DNA of 64,000 nucleotides. It comes from Hydractinia symbiolongicarpus (taxonomy: Eukaryota > Cnidaria > Hydrozoa > Anthoathecata > Hydractiniidae). Below, piece by piece: positions 7,183 through 18,138 of the stretch. Positions within the stretch are counted from its first letter, which is position 1, and each line of letters begins with the position of its first letter. Both the position numbers and the translations under genes were made by a program. The DNA is taken from contig NC_079886.1 of assembly GCF_029227915.1 (NCBI RefSeq), positions 24,902,501 through 24,966,500 on the forward strand. The letters run 5' to 3'. The notes under the pieces were generated by a model. That model made no database searches. It was given only the letters and a program-made list of their open reading frames with translations, and was not told where the DNA came from.

Positions 7183-10100
7183 CTACTCTAAAGGCTTTGT
7201 GTGTATACGAACCTCTAGCACTGCCCTCTTATCGTAGAACGCTGATAGACCCAGCTTGTTTTGTTGATATGTGACCATACCCTGGTTATGTACGCGGAAG
7301 CCCACATTTTTAGCGGTATCTAGCTCGCCTTTCAGTGCTTCCGTGTATCTTGACCATGTCACCTCATTTTTCCTTTTCGACATTCCTTTGCAGGAAAATT
7401 TCGTGCCGTCTTTTCCTTCGACGAAATAGCACTTTGCGGTCAATGCAATCATCCTCGAACCAATAAATTCTTCTTTGAACAACCCTTCGGTGCGGTTTGA
7501 ATATTTATCGGTGACTAGCCAGTTTTTAACATCCTCATCGTTCTGCTTGATTAATTCAAGACGAACAACATCACGTAAGTTATCTCCAGAGATTGCAAAA
7601 TAAGCACTATCGGTATCCATATACACATATTCAAAATTTTGTCGATCTACGTACTTATCCAGGAAGTCATAGTAAAATTCGAGCATCCGCAGCTTGGCCA
7701 ATTGATATACATATATCCCGCATTGGTACGCTCTATTAATGGAAAAGCTTTGTTTACGCCGTCTTACTTCGTACGCGTCTCCAATTTCTTTAAGATCCTC
7801 CAGTTATGGGCTCCTCATTGCCGCATCTACTTCCTTTTCTTCATTTGTAAATGTGGTATTGTTATGTCTCGCCAGATCCTCGATCATTTTTCCATAGAAC
7901 GAGTTCCCCTTCAGCTTTGCAGTATCGCCAGCGATGCGCTTATCAGGATCTTTATCTGCTTTGCGACGCGCTTCCGCTATTTCTTCTGGGAACCATGCGA
8001 ATGGTTTACCACGTGAGTACTTGAGTATTTGATAACAAGCCGTAATTTTTAATCCATGATTCAGGTACCATTTAAGCAGGTCAGTACAAAGCAGGATCTT
8101 CTCAGCTTTCATCACTCCCAACAGCTTCCTGGTACCCGGGATACGTTTTCGCCCAGTCTTGTTTAAATAATCGTGCATATGCTGAGGAATTTGATTCAAT
8201 CAGCGATCTCCCTAACAACAAATAACGGGGACATTTCACTGAATTTCTAGTACAACTCAGTAGGCACTTCAATGTCAACTTGGGCAAACCCGAAAAGCGA
8301 TCCATCAACAATGTCGCACTAGATCATCTAATTCTTCAGCAGGGTCTGCCCTTTTTAGCAACTTCTCCTTAACACAAGGAAAATCTTGTAGCAGAGTGCT
8401 TGGATAGAGCATGTTCGCATCATAGCCCAGTATAGTCTTGCACTTTTCGGTTGTTATAAATATGCAATCTGATACCCGTCACATTACTCTCATGGTACCT
8501 ACAAAAAACGATAGTTGGGCCACCTACCATGCCTGTTTGTAGGAGTTCATAGGGCTCGTTCTTTGTACATATTGTACAAGCTTTTTTAACCTGTTTACAA
8601 TCCTCGCATAGGTGGCAGCAGGTGCAACTAGCCTCACATTTATGCTTACAGGGATCACCCGGGCATGAAGCTTTATATCTGGGTTCAACCACAGAGACTT
8701 GTTCAGAACGTAGCGCATTGACAAACCCGGGATGCTCACGGCATCCTTCAAAATGTCAATCCCATCCCTGTAGTATGTATTGCGGGTCTTGTTGACGGCC
8801 TCGATAAATGGTATTACATCCGCCATATTGTATTCAACTAACCAATCCAGCATCGTGACGCATTCTCTTTTATAGAACTCATTTCTGAATTTCTGGTAAT
8901 CTTCGGGTGATAGGGTGTTTTTACTACTGAGACTTTTCGTAGCATGTTAGCCACTCGTATGGGAACACTACCTTCTCGAGATTGCAATCCAGCGATTTGC
9001 ACCATCTTTCATAACTCAAGCCTGTTGCGAGAAAATTCTTAATATCGATAAATTTGAACATCGAGGTGGTTAGAAACATGTAATCATTATCCCTTTTCGC
9101 TACTTTGATATAAACAACATCATCCGCAATTCGTTCGACAAAATACCGCTTTATCATGTTGATATCGTACTTGCCACTGTTAAAACCTATCACTGTCACT
9201 TGCCTTATCCATTCATGCCAAGCCCTTTGAGTTTGTTTCGGGAGCATATCGAAATCATCTGGCTTGGGGTACATCTTTTCGACTTCTTCCACAATCCTGA
9301 TCTGTCTCTGCTCCAGTTGCTCAACGAATGTTTGTACAAGCACCTTTGGGTCTTCATTCATGATGAAGGTAGGATATTCTTGCAGACTATCGTGGATGGC
9401 TACACCTACAGGGATATGCTCTGAAATATATGTCAAATCAGAGGTTTGCTGCTGATTCAAGGGTGCTAAGAGGGCCTCCAAATCAAAAACGATGAAATGG
9501 GGGTAGGGTCTAAATTCCTTCTTGAATGCCCTCTTAACTTTGGGCGGCTTTTCGCACTCCCATGCAGTGACAAGATTGTAGCCTAAATACCGAATGTGGT
9601 CTTCTTTAAATTTGGTACGATTGAAATTATCTTCGTTGGCTCTATTAGACCGACATGGGCATCCATGCCATTTGCAGCCGTGGTATTCGTATACTGTTTT
9701 TGTCTGAGGATCATACCCATCTACCCTATAGACCTCTTTTTTACCGTCGCGTATCACACGTTCTCCCCCATGCCCACAAAGAGCATGATGTATATGCCTA
9801 CCTGTTTGCTTTGACATGGCCTCAATCCATTGACAAGCCGCGTAACTGAAACCCCTATCAGGATAGAATACCCTCTCAGAGTTACTCTGCATGCGCTGGA
9901 CCCTCTCACCCTGGCAAATGATCTTTGTCTTGATACCTTCGCATTCATTTTGTTTGTGTCGTGCGAGGTTCTTCGATCTGTTGAATCTTTGCTTACAAAC
10001 CTCGCATTCCCAATGCTGAGTTAGTACCTCCATTTTCTTGATATAAAAACAATGACCCTGCAGCATGCCAATATTGATCATGTCTAAGTCTTTTTTGTAT

Positions 10101-10880
10101 TGACCTTGTCCATATACGAGACGCCATGGGGCCTTGCTAGAGTTTGTTCTGGGTTCAAAGACTCTGATATTAATTTTGAATTTTTTAGCGATGCCCTCCA
10201 AATCCACGAGCCTCGTGGCACGTACCTCTTCCCTCTTTAATTTGGGTTCCTCGTAGTATTCACGAGCTAATTTGAGGGCCTCTTGCGTAATATGTTTTTC
10301 ACGTTGCTTTCGATTCTCGCGGTAATGAACGGCCAAGCATCTCCAAAAGCATAGGCTGTCCGTTCTTTCGTCTGTCTTGTCAAAACTATAACTACCTCTT
10401 GAGGCGCAACCAGCCTGGCAAAGGTCCAAATCCAAGTAGGGGTTCCCTTGTAGAAACTATCTGGATCTGAACGTGCTTGAATATTATTTTACCTTCATAT
10501 GCTCCTGGTGTCTCGATAGTTCTATCTGGTGGCAAGTAGGCTTTCGTCCAAAATTCGGCATCTTCCAGATCCAGGCGCTTTATCTCGCATTCATCCATAA
10601 AAGTCTCGATTTCAGCCATGCTTGAGAGTGACCCGGAGCTCTTTGTTTTGTGGTAATCGGCCACATCTCCACCGCCTCGGTACATTTTGCAGCTAAAGCT
10701 GTATACCACCTTCACACGCATGTCTACGTGTGGTGTGATTTTTCGCATAATGGTATCTGTCAATGGCTGGTTAAGGTTTTTGTTGAACCTCCATGTTTTA
10801 ATGCGGTTTCCCTCTTCAAACATTTCCACGTCAGCATCAAAAATATTATGGATATTCTCAATTACATCAGTATTGGTGGC
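7183..10880 (-). pseudogene. protein-primed type DNA polymerase B (Polinton element A), multiply frameshifted
   Basis: About 1,200 residues across several frames. N-terminal region 10,880 to about 10,395, then a long frame 10,435-8,924. In order one sees an OTU-like segment (C in DSLCFWRCLA, later GHCFYI), a zinc finger (CEVCKQRFNRSKNLARHKQ), a Vsr/PD-(D/E)XK-like block (VYEYHGCKWHGC), exonuclease I FDLEAL, and exonuclease II GFNSGKYDINM. The later frames hold a cysteine-rich zinc insert (8,420-8,700), polymerase motif A (YDANMLYPS at about 8,430), motif B (LKGNSFYGK at about 7,900) and motif C (YMDTDS at about 7,620). All catalytic aspartates are retained, so decay is by frameshift. The family copies linear element DNA from a protein primer. 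It is clearly different from the polymerase of element C. Confidence 0.85.
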
Positions 10881-10883
10881 ATG

Positions 10884-11129
10884 CTAAGATTCTTTCCCGA
10901 ACATGTGTTTGAGGTCCTCAATTCCTTGGTATTCATCTTCGATGGTGACCTGTTGAACCTCATCGTGGAGAGTTGGTGTTCCTGAAAATTTATCCCTGAC
11001 CCTGTTATAATAAAAACTAATGGTATCCTTCACGCTCCTTATTTGGCTAGCGAGAGCTTCGCGAGTTGCCGCTACTGGTGCCGACACGGTATTAGATATT
11101 ATACTGATTGCATTTTTGAACCAACTCAT
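10884..11129 (-). CDS. small MSWFKN-family Polinton protein (element A)
   Basis: Eighty-one residues from the ATG at 11,129, preceded by CCTATAATAAAGGG. The N-terminus MSWFKNAISIISNTV is shared with a truncated gene in element B (19,971-20,060). The rest is a helix-forming, charged C-terminal half. The longer upstream frame to 11,159 is unlikely to be used, because the conserved start is MSWF. It ends next to the polymerase start. I do not recognise a function. Confidence 0.55.
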   Translation of the reverse strand: MSWFKNAISIISNTVSAPVAATREALASQIRSVKDTISFYYNRVRDKFSGTPTLHDEVQQVTIEDEYQGIEDLKHMFGKES

Positions 11130-11327
11130 CCCTTTATTATAGGTACATTTTATTTCCAACTAGCATTTTTTTTGATTTGGTCAAGGATTGAATAATTGGG
11201 GAATTTCCCTTACTCATATTCTAATTTTGTTGATGTAAGCATATATAGTATATATGCCTGCGCATGCGTATTATCGGAATCGGTATTTCTTGGATTTTAT
11301 TTTCGAATAACGTCGGGTTTACCGATT
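11130..11327. other. junction spacer between elements A and B
   Basis: No gene is seen. It includes the palindrome TGCGCATGCG, which also occurs beyond the other end of element B at about 20,149. The boundary of the two elements must lie here, but I could not define terminal repeats. Confidence 0.3.
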
Positions 11328-11529
11328 ATGGGTGGAGGTGGTGGTGGAAGCGGGGTTTTTGCGGGTAAAGGTGTGAAAGGAGCGAAAAACGTACTTAAAT
11401 TCACTCCCTACTACCACTAGTACCGTACAGTCAGTCTACCTTTACGGTGTAGGTACGCTTGCCGTGCTCGCGATAGGGGTTGGAGTATGGTATAAATTTG
11501 GAGGTAAATCCCACAAGCCCGCTCCTTAG
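11328..11529 (+). pseudogene. small glycine-rich single-pass membrane protein (element B)
   Basis: Starts MGGGGGGSGVFAGKGVKGAK, shifts frame at about 11,418, and then encodes a hydrophobic helix (VGTLAVLAIGVGVWY) and a short basic tail ending KPAP-stop. A tail-anchored virion protein is a guess. I saw no counterpart in element A within the window. Confidence 0.4.
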
Positions 11530-11582
11530 CTTCAACAGGGCAAATCTGAGCCTCAAATTGATGTTTTCAAAATACATTATAA

Positions 11583-11849
11583 ATGACAACCAAAGCACAC
11601 ATTGGAAGCAACATTACTCCCAAGGAGAAGGAATTTCAGGACATGCTCTACGAGACTGTCGTAGATGTAAGTTTTACCTTTGTCTATGCTCTAGCAGGAA
11701 AGAAATTCCTAGGCATTACACGACCCTCTGCCAAGATGGACACCAACAACGTCATGAAGATGGTAGCCTACTTTGCCGCAGGTAGAGCTAGTTGCGAAAT
11801 GGCTGTGAAGAAAGGCTGGATTCCCGCAAGTATTGTTCCTAAGCAATAA
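11583..11849 (+). CDS. small conserved Polinton protein (element B)
   Basis: Eighty-eight residues, intact, homologous to 6,087-6,317. The shared core is YETVVD--FTFVYALAGKKFLGI followed by MDTNNVMKMVAYFAAGRA. It keeps the C-terminal tail VKKGWIPASIVPKQ that is lost in element A. ATTATAAATG precedes the start. It lies just upstream of the ATPase remnant, the same order as in A. One possible membrane helix; function unknown. Confidence 0.6.
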   Translation: MTTKAHIGSNITPKEKEFQDMLYETVVDVSFTFVYALAGKKFLGITRPSAKMDTNNVMKMVAYFAAGRASCEMAVKKGWIPASIVPKQ

Positions 11850-12099
11850 GTGATAGTAGAGATACAAGGGTCTCAACAAGACGAGTTTTACCTACGCCTC
11901 TATACCTTGTTTTGTAAAGACATTGTACCTCTGTACATTGAGCTTTTGAAAACCTCATCAAGATACCCTTTTTTAACCTTGAACCCTGCCCAGTCTTTCA
12001 GGAAAAGGCACGCCTCGTTGAGAGATATCGCAAGATATTGCGGTACCTGGATGGTAAGCTAGTGTTTGATATACCTCTACCCCTCATATACAAGACCAC

Positions 12100-12220
12100 A
12101 TACTGGCCCCTCTGACATGATATCCGATTGGGGGAAATCAAGGCTGAGTTAAAAAAATCCAAGCATGCATGCTTATACGTAAGGGTTGAACATCCAAGGA
12201 CTTTTAAGGTTCTCAAGTGA
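12100..12220 (+). pseudogene. packaging ATPase, C-terminal remnant (element B)
   Basis: Only the end of the ATPase is recognisable: KKSKHACLYVRVEHPR followed by a short tail and TGA, matching the last 25 residues of the element A enzyme. The P-loop half is gone. Bases 11,850-12,100 hold broken coding sequence (a frame with LYTLFCKDIVPLYIELL) that I could not assign. Confidence 0.6.
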
Positions 12221-12250
12221 AATCTTCCGACTTACGTTGGTATATTAGAA

Positions 12251-13090
12251 ATGTCGCAACTTGGCTTATTCAACACCGTACCAGCAGGAGCAATTGAAAC
12301 TCTGTTCGATCACAAAATCAGCCGTATTTTAAACGTGCCTCACTGGATAGGTTTTTCGGATTAAAAAAATTGCAGAGTCCTATCGGGATATGTCTACCCT
12401 TCCACGTCATGAGATAGTATTGGTTTTAAACCAACGCCTAAAACAAGACCAAAATCAGCACGACGTCTTCGTCACATTAGACGATGCCTTGGAAATTGTA
12501 TGTCGTTTCAGGAAACCAAAGACGGCACAGCTTACCAGATTGCTAACTCGAAAAGGTGTCGAAAAATTGCAAAATGAGGTCCTGGAATAGCGTGAAGCCC
12601 TCGAGGAAAAAGATATGGAGATTGCCATTCTCGAGAACGATCTTGATTCCAGGGATGAACAACTTTTGGAGCTGGGGTACAAACTCGAAGTACAGACCCA
12701 GAAAATTGCGAGACTTCAAGAACGGTACGCACCACATGCTCAAGATCCTGAAAAAGACAACATGATCATGATTTTTCGCAAGCATACCACGCAGAAGGAT
12801 AATGAATATCATCATATTCGTACTACTGTGCGCGTGTTCAAAGACGTGTTCTTCCCACCAAAAGGAGATGGTCCAAGGACAACTACCCAAACGCGGAGGA
12901 GATTGTCGTCATCGATAATCCCAACAGCATGCACGCCTTTAATTGGTTTGAAGAGGACGAGCATCGACCTTACTCGAGACTTGTACGACCTGGGTGTTCC
13001 GGGACTAGAGGACCAGAGGGCGCTAATTTTACTACCCTTGTGGGTAGTAAAACTACCACTGTGAAAACCTTCTACCGTTACGAAGAAAAG
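12251..13090 (+). pseudogene. coiled-coil protein with MSV199/DUF3627-like layout (element B)
   Basis: Starts MSQLGLFNTV, has a stop at about 12,362, then a frame with the helix KPKTAQLTRLLTRKG, a stop at 12,588, a long coiled coil (12,600-12,720), and the C-terminal part IMIFRKHT to HAFNWFEEDEH and SIDLTRDLYDLGVPGL. Frameshifts occur near 12,830 and 12,930. The C-terminal domain matches the deleted gene of element A at 5,147. The general plan of N-terminal DNA-binding domain, coiled coil and conserved tail resembles MSV199/BRO-type proteins of large DNA viruses. This is a pattern match, not a confirmed one. Confidence 0.45.
13027..13052. terminator. perfect 11-bp stem-loop in element B
   Basis: TTTTACTACCC, loop TTGT, GGGTAGTAAAA. 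It lies at the end of the coiled-coil gene and before the zinc-finger/HNH gene. Confidence 0.4.
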
Positions 13091-13102
13091 CTACCTGAAG
13101 AT

Positions 13103-13730
13103 ATGACACAAAACAATATGGGGGAGGCTAGAAAATGCTCAAAATGTAAATACTTTTAATCTATGGACAATGTTAGGATCGAGGGGAAAGATCAACGGAC
13201 AAAATGGTACATATGTTGTTTGGATAAAAAGATACATAAGCGTGCTAAAAACAAATGCCACCATCAAAAGAGGAGGTCTAGGTGCAATAACTGTAAATGA
13301 AATCAGATTTGCAGGGAACATGGTAGGATAAGATCCCAGTGTAAAGACTTCGGGGGATTCAAATCTGCAGGGAATATAAAAAACATAGAGCAATATGCAC
13401 CATTTGCAACCATCCTGGACATCTCGCTTCTGTTGTAAGAAACCGAACCCACAAAGCTCTACAGGAAAACAAGGAGCTCAGTTCTCAGGAGTAGCTTGGG
13501 TGCGATATGGCTACGCTGCATGCCCATTTTGAGGCTCAGTTTTCCGAGGGGATGACCCTGGCAAATTACGGTAAGTGGCACATTGATCACAAAATCCCAC
13601 TCAAGTATCCAGAAAATGACAATGCTGGTTATTGCCCAACATGCTTGGAAAATTTTAAATATTGAGATGGATTACACTACGAAGGTTTTAAATACCCTAC
13701 TGACGAAGATCTTTTAGAGAGAGTATCATC
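13103..13730 (+). pseudogene. cysteine-repeat zinc protein with HNH-like core (element B)
   Basis: The start region ARKCSKCKYF and a later C-C pair match the N-terminus of the gene at 15,184. Broken copies of an 18-residue repeat follow (QICREHGRIRSQCKD). Further on comes WHIDHKIPLKY, an IDH-IPL core as in HNH endonuclease-like proteins, followed by a CPTCLENF pair. There are several stops and frameshifts. The combination suggests a DNA-binding nuclease. The fold is inferred from the short motif, and activity is impossible in this broken form. Confidence 0.5.
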
Positions 13731-13734
13731 GGGT

Positions 13735-14228
13735 GAAAAAGCCTGTGCCACATTCGCGAGATGCGAGATCGACGAGGCCCGGGAGAAGGATGTAAAAAGT
13801 CTAGGGCTGCATATTGTTCGAAGGGGCAGGAATAACTATGATGTACTCTGTTATCAGGTCGTCAAAAATAAGGAGTTGTAACTGTCGGATTTGGCTGATA
13901 TAGAACCATAGGCGATATCCTCGACTTTCCTATAGACGATAGATGCTTGGATGAAATTGACCTTAAAAATGAACCCGATGTCATCAAAGGTATAGTATAT
14001 GGGTATCCGTTTTATACACTATATTCAGAGGATTATCGCCAAGATCCGAATGAAAAAGATGACGAGGATAAAGATGCTGAGGATGAAAGAGATTTAGATG
14101 CCCTAGAGGAACGCATGAAAAACTATTACAACTCCTTGATAACACCCTCTGGAGGTACCAGAACATCCTTCGGGATCAGCAAGAATTCCTCCGACATAAA
14201 TCTACGATCAGGATCGTCTTTCAAATAG
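13735..14228 (+). pseudogene. unassigned acidic protein remnant (element B)
   Basis: A frame with CATFARCEIDEAREKDVKSL is followed after stops by an 93-residue open frame (13,947-14,228) with a strongly acidic middle (DPNEKDDEDKDAEDERDLD). I know no homologue. It is convergent with the integrase remnant. Confidence 0.3.
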
Positions 14229-14250
14229 TACAAAACACGACTACATGCTA

Positions 14251-14759
14251 CTAACCTATCCAACCTGTAAGTATGTTTGCTCCAAAAGGCGTCAGTTGCG
14301 CGTTTTTAAGAGTCGCCATGCTCCTCTCCTGGTTGACATCTTGGGGTTTAAAGAGTTTTTCGACAAGTACCTTGTTATAGCACTCTACAAAGGCAGTGAA
14401 CGTATGGTGGTATTTGGTAGTGCCCCGTTTAATCTCCACCCCTTGTCCTCTAGCAGTTTCGTCACTACTGACTTGAATTCGGAGCCATTGTCACATTGAA
14501 AAATTTTGGGGTATCAAAGTGGTCCCGCTTTAATGTCCTTGAGTATATTTGCGACTTGTCTGGCTTTTTTGGTACGTAGAGGTCTCGCCACCTTGTACCT
14601 TGAAGCCACGTCAATGCCCCTAAGTATGTACTTGTACGTATTTCCATATAGCTTCTCATGAGGCATGTGCAGGATAATAAATTGACGCATCTCGTTGGGT
14701 GTTGTAATGGTGAAATACGGATAATTGATACGTTTCAGGCTTTGTGATGCTTTTGACAT
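14251..14759 (-). pseudogene. Polinton integrase, broken (element B)
   Basis: Homologous to 4,095-5,091. The N-terminal zinc domain is deleted: MSKASQSLKR joins directly to the INYPYFTITTPNE segment. The first catalytic aspartate is replaced (QFIILHMPHEKLYG where element A has QFDLLYMPHDKLYG). The second (CDNGSEFKS) and the glutamate (FVECYNK) remain. Frameshifts lie at about 14,515 and 14,440, and the chromo-like C-terminus is absent. It follows the small gene 14,785 on the same strand, as in element A. Confidence 0.75.
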
Positions 14760-14784
14760 GTCTTTAATACATGTCAAAAACGTT

Positions 14785-15183
14785 TTACAAATACTTATAG
14801 GCTACAAACCCCAGTAGAGTCAAGGAGCCAACAATTAATGTTAACTTGCTATCTTGTTTTTGCTTTGAGGGTGTGTATTAATCAGAAAATTCTGGAACCT
14901 TATTGTTCGATGCAATGTAGTACTTGTACATATCATCTTCAAGCTCCCGAAGGCTCTTGCCAGCCTGTATTTGCAATTCTCGTTGTTTGTTGAACCAGTC
15001 GATCTTAGCCTGTCGGTCTTGTACCCACTGTGCTTGGGCTAATTGCAATTTCTCCATCGCCTCGTCATGCCTCTTGCGCTCTGCCTCACCATGCCCTGAA
15101 GGCTTACTGAATAGAAATTTTGTCCCGCTGAACGCAAGTGCCTTGATCTCAGCTCCTGCAACAAGAACACCGATAGTTGCCAT
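14785..15183 (-). pseudogene. small conserved Polinton protein, one nonsense codon (element B)
   Basis: Homologue of 3,650-4,045. It shares ALAFSGTKFLFSKPSGHGE, the AQAQWVQDRQAKIDW helix, and after a single in-frame TAA (14,878-14,880) the hydrophobic C-terminus LIVGSLTLLGFVAYKY. Its ATG directly follows the stop of the zinc gene (TAAATG). Function is unknown. Confidence 0.6.
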
Positions 15184-15586
15184 TTATTGTTTGAGACTCT
15201 TACAGTCTTTGCACTTTTACCTCACCCTTTGATGTTCACAAATCTGACTCCCCTTGCATTCTTTGCAGTGATACTTCACCCTTTCATGCTTGCAAATCTG
15301 ACTCCCCCACACTCTTTGCACTGGGCCCTCCGCCTTTCATGGTTACAAATCTGACTCCCCCTACACTCTTTACAATAGGCCCTCACCTTTTCACGTTCAC
15401 AAATCTGACTCCCCTTACAAACCTTGCACTGGGATCTTCGCCTACCATGGGGCTCTTGTTTTTGGACCCCCTCTGTTTCTTTTTATCCAGGCAAACTACG
15501 CAATTCTTTGTTTGACCTTTCCCCCTGATCCTAAAATTGTCTAGGGTTAACACTTTTTTACATGTTGAGCAGCTCTTGGTTTCCAT
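15184..15586 (-). pseudogene. zinc protein with 18-residue cysteine repeats (element B)
   Basis: Starts METKSCSTCKKVLTLDNFRI with a C-x2-C...C-x2-C module. Four tandem copies of an 18-residue unit follow, with pattern C-x2-C-x5-C-x-H-x6 (typical unit CKECKGSQICEHERV; the first unit has R in place of the H). Two frameshifts (about 15,448 and 15,310) split it. The repeat type is common in large DNA viruses of eukaryotes. It probably binds zinc and nucleic acid. It is the paralogue of the N-terminal half of the gene at 13,103. Confidence 0.6.
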
Positions 15587-15629
15587 TTTGATTCGTGTTT
15601 GCCCCTAGGACAAACACAAATTGTGGTCA

Positions 15630-16867
15630 CTAATATTCCACAGAGTGAAATCTACCATCAAGGATGTTTATCTGGGCATCCTGAAGCAGGTATACATAGC
15701 AGCGTGTATCTCAACTTCCGTCGGCTTTCATGCTCATGTGGAAGGTAATGTCGTCTGACAAGCGTTGTAGGGGTCTTCCAGATCCATGTAGGCTGTGGTC
15801 GGGAGAGGCTCGGAAATCGATAAATAACGCGTACCTCTCCTTAAAAAAACTGGCCAATGGTCACATTGGAGTCGTGGCTGCCAAAGACATTTACAATCTG
15901 TTCCAGGTGATCTTTAGGAAGCATGGCATGTGAGTACAATTCGTTAGGTTGGCCCTCCACGGCGACGGATTTTCTCAATTTTAGGGTTGTAGAACACCTC
16001 GTTGACCCCGGAGCAAGCCTTCACTTTTCAATGGTCTACAAAGAGCAGCAGGACACCCTTTAGACTCTTTACTGGAGTGTTACTTTGTAAATTGTAGCTG
16101 GTATCAGCCTTTTTCATGGTAACCACCTTGCTATGGAGTATCCGTTCATAACGTAAAGTGAGACGACTATACAGTAACATCATGGCGCTCGCAAGACCCT
16201 CGTGAGTGATCTTGTCAAATTCAATTTTGATATTAGTGATCTTGTTCGCCGCATCCGCTGCCTTGGCTGCCGTAGGCCCAGAGGATGCTTTACCTCCATC
16301 CTTGATAACGTCGCTATGTGAGGCAAAATGTATGACAAACTGGAGTCGATCGTATATTCCAGCTGGAAAGAAGGAAAGATCATTAGTCAACTCAAACATC
16401 TTGCCCAGGGGTACATAAAAGGTGTTACCATACGTGGCAACAATGGCCTTTTCTTCGTCTGTCCCCGCATGGTCAGTGGCAATACCCTCTCAAATTATGT
16501 TACTGTTGTGATTGAACTTGGGTAGCCACAAGTCGCGGTAGACTGCGACCGTAGAATAGTCGTTGATATTTTGCACTTCATTGCCATTAAAAGTGATACG
16601 TAGGTCTCGCACCTACGCCTTGCCGATATTTGAAACGATCGTGCGTTTCGTATTGGTAGCCGTCACTTCAAGGTCAAAGAGTAGCTTGATACTCCCTGGA
16701 AAAATAACCTCGTCCTGTCGCATGTTTGGAATATCCACGTACAAGTCTTCGTCTTGATTGATTGTCGACACTGTGTTACTGATTTGGACGCGCTGCTGCC
16801 TACCTTTGATCCCAAAAAGCTGTTTCATTTCTGCGTAGCGATCCAATGTAGTGGCGAATGCACTAAT
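15630..16867 (-). pseudogene. major capsid protein candidate (element B), start codon lost
   Basis: Colinear with the element A capsid gene over about 413 residues. The initiator is ATT instead of ATG at 16,865-16,867, still behind AAATAA. It contains FPGSIKLLFDLEVT, TNTKRTIVSNIGKA, a stop, then the segment with KSLKGVLLLFVDH, and it ends FHSVEY-stop. Stops and frameshifts fall at about 16,613, 16,440-16,500 and 15,720-16,030. Comparison of the two broken copies is what fixes the ends of both genes. It is divergent from the coiled-coil gene, as in A. Confidence 0.55.
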
Positions 16868-16895
16868 TTATTTTGTTTATTTTGTTTTTAAATAA
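16868..16895. promoter_or_regulatory. bidirectional start region (element B)
   Basis: Twenty-eight bp between the capsid start (ATT, formerly ATG) and the coiled-coil start. AAATAA flanks both starts, as at 2,331-2,359. The middle is T-rich. Confidence 0.45.
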
Positions 16896-18116
16896 ATGTT
16901 GAGGAACCCAAGATATGAACACAATATTGAGAAGGAGGAGGACCGTCTAGATGACAGGCTTGAAGATACAACATCAACGCAAAGGCCTGCAGGGTCAACC
17001 CGAGTAGAACAACAGAACAACAGGGTGTTCCAAGGGCTAGCATTTTGGATCAGAGGGAAAAAATCCGTTTGAGGGGAAACATTACGATTATTTTAGGATG
17101 GATGGAGGAAATCAACTTATTGTTAAAAAACTAGTGAAAAGGAATAAAACTTTCAAAGAAATAGTGATAACGAATCAGAATGGCACATTAAAAGCCTTTA
17201 GCACTATACAAATGTAAGGTAGTACACTTCTGCAAGCCCTAGCATTTACCAACTATAAAACACCCAACAAAGGTAAGGCAGCGGACCAGAACCTCTCACA
17301 AGAGATTAAGCATGTCATGGAGAAGTTCCAGGGAAATAAAGGGATTTATATGAATTTGATTTCTTCAGCCGAGAAGATCGTAGATGACACGGAGAAATTG
17401 GTAGAAACCTCGTTTGTTGGCACTGATGAAGGTATCAACGGTATAACCTCGAAATATAAACCATACGGGGCGCTTTCAGCTACTGAAAGGTAAGCTGATT
17501 TTGTACAACAGCGAGATCAACAAGGCAAAGGCCAAGGTTAAACAACTCGAGGAGCCGAAAGACGGGAAAATCGAGAGACAACAAACTAACCTTGAGAGGG
17601 AAATAACAAAGGTTGAGGAAAAGATTGAAAAATTGAAGGTTCAAAAAAGGCAGCACAAGAAGCACACAGGCTATTCTACTCTCAAATCTATAGCCACCAG
17701 AAGGTCATCAAGAAACCCTGATGAAAATCGCTGAGGATGACACGTGCCTGCTTCAAAAGCTCAAGATCCTCTTCAAAGAGCAGGGTCTAACTATAGCGAG
17801 TATCGTCTTGGCTATTGGTCTACTGATTTCCACCATTGTACTCGCTGTTACAGGGGGAAGTGCTGGAGGTGCTGCAGGAGGAAGTGCTGCAGGAAAGGGA
17901 TTTGTAGAGAAGTAGTTGGAGAGATTGGGAAAATTCCTGAAATACTTGGCAGGTAAGGCAGGTGCTTCATTACCTGGTATTATTGGTACCGTAGTCTTGT
18001 TCTTTCTCAGAGTAGCAGCAACAATTGTCGGATATGCAGCCAAGCATCTGTACATGGCAATCGTAGCTGCCGTCGCTTTTGTTGTGGCCTATGTTGGCAA
18101 GAGGAAAAAAGTCTAA
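16896..18116 (+). pseudogene. coiled-coil membrane protein (element B)
   Basis: Homologue of 1,077-2,330. The N-terminus MLRNPRYEHNIEKEEDRLDD is acidic. After stops at about 17,069 and 17,217 and frameshifts near 17,490 and 17,735, the coiled coil (AKAKVKQLEEPKDGK) and the best conserved part follow: LFKEQGLTIASIVLAIGLLI and LGKFLKYLAGKAGASLPGI, with two or three membrane segments. A further TAG lies at 17,913. The conservation of the membrane half over the rest suggests that the membrane part is the functional core. Confidence 0.65.
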
Positions 18117-18137
18117 TATGTCAATAACACATTAGAC
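18111..18137. terminator. stem-loop between convergent genes (element B)
   Basis: GTCTAAT pairs with ATTAGAC, with imperfect pairing further in. It lies between the coiled-coil stop and the stop of the capsid-associated remnant (18,139), the same junction as the hairpin at 1,047. Confidence 0.5.
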
Positions 18138-18138
18138 C

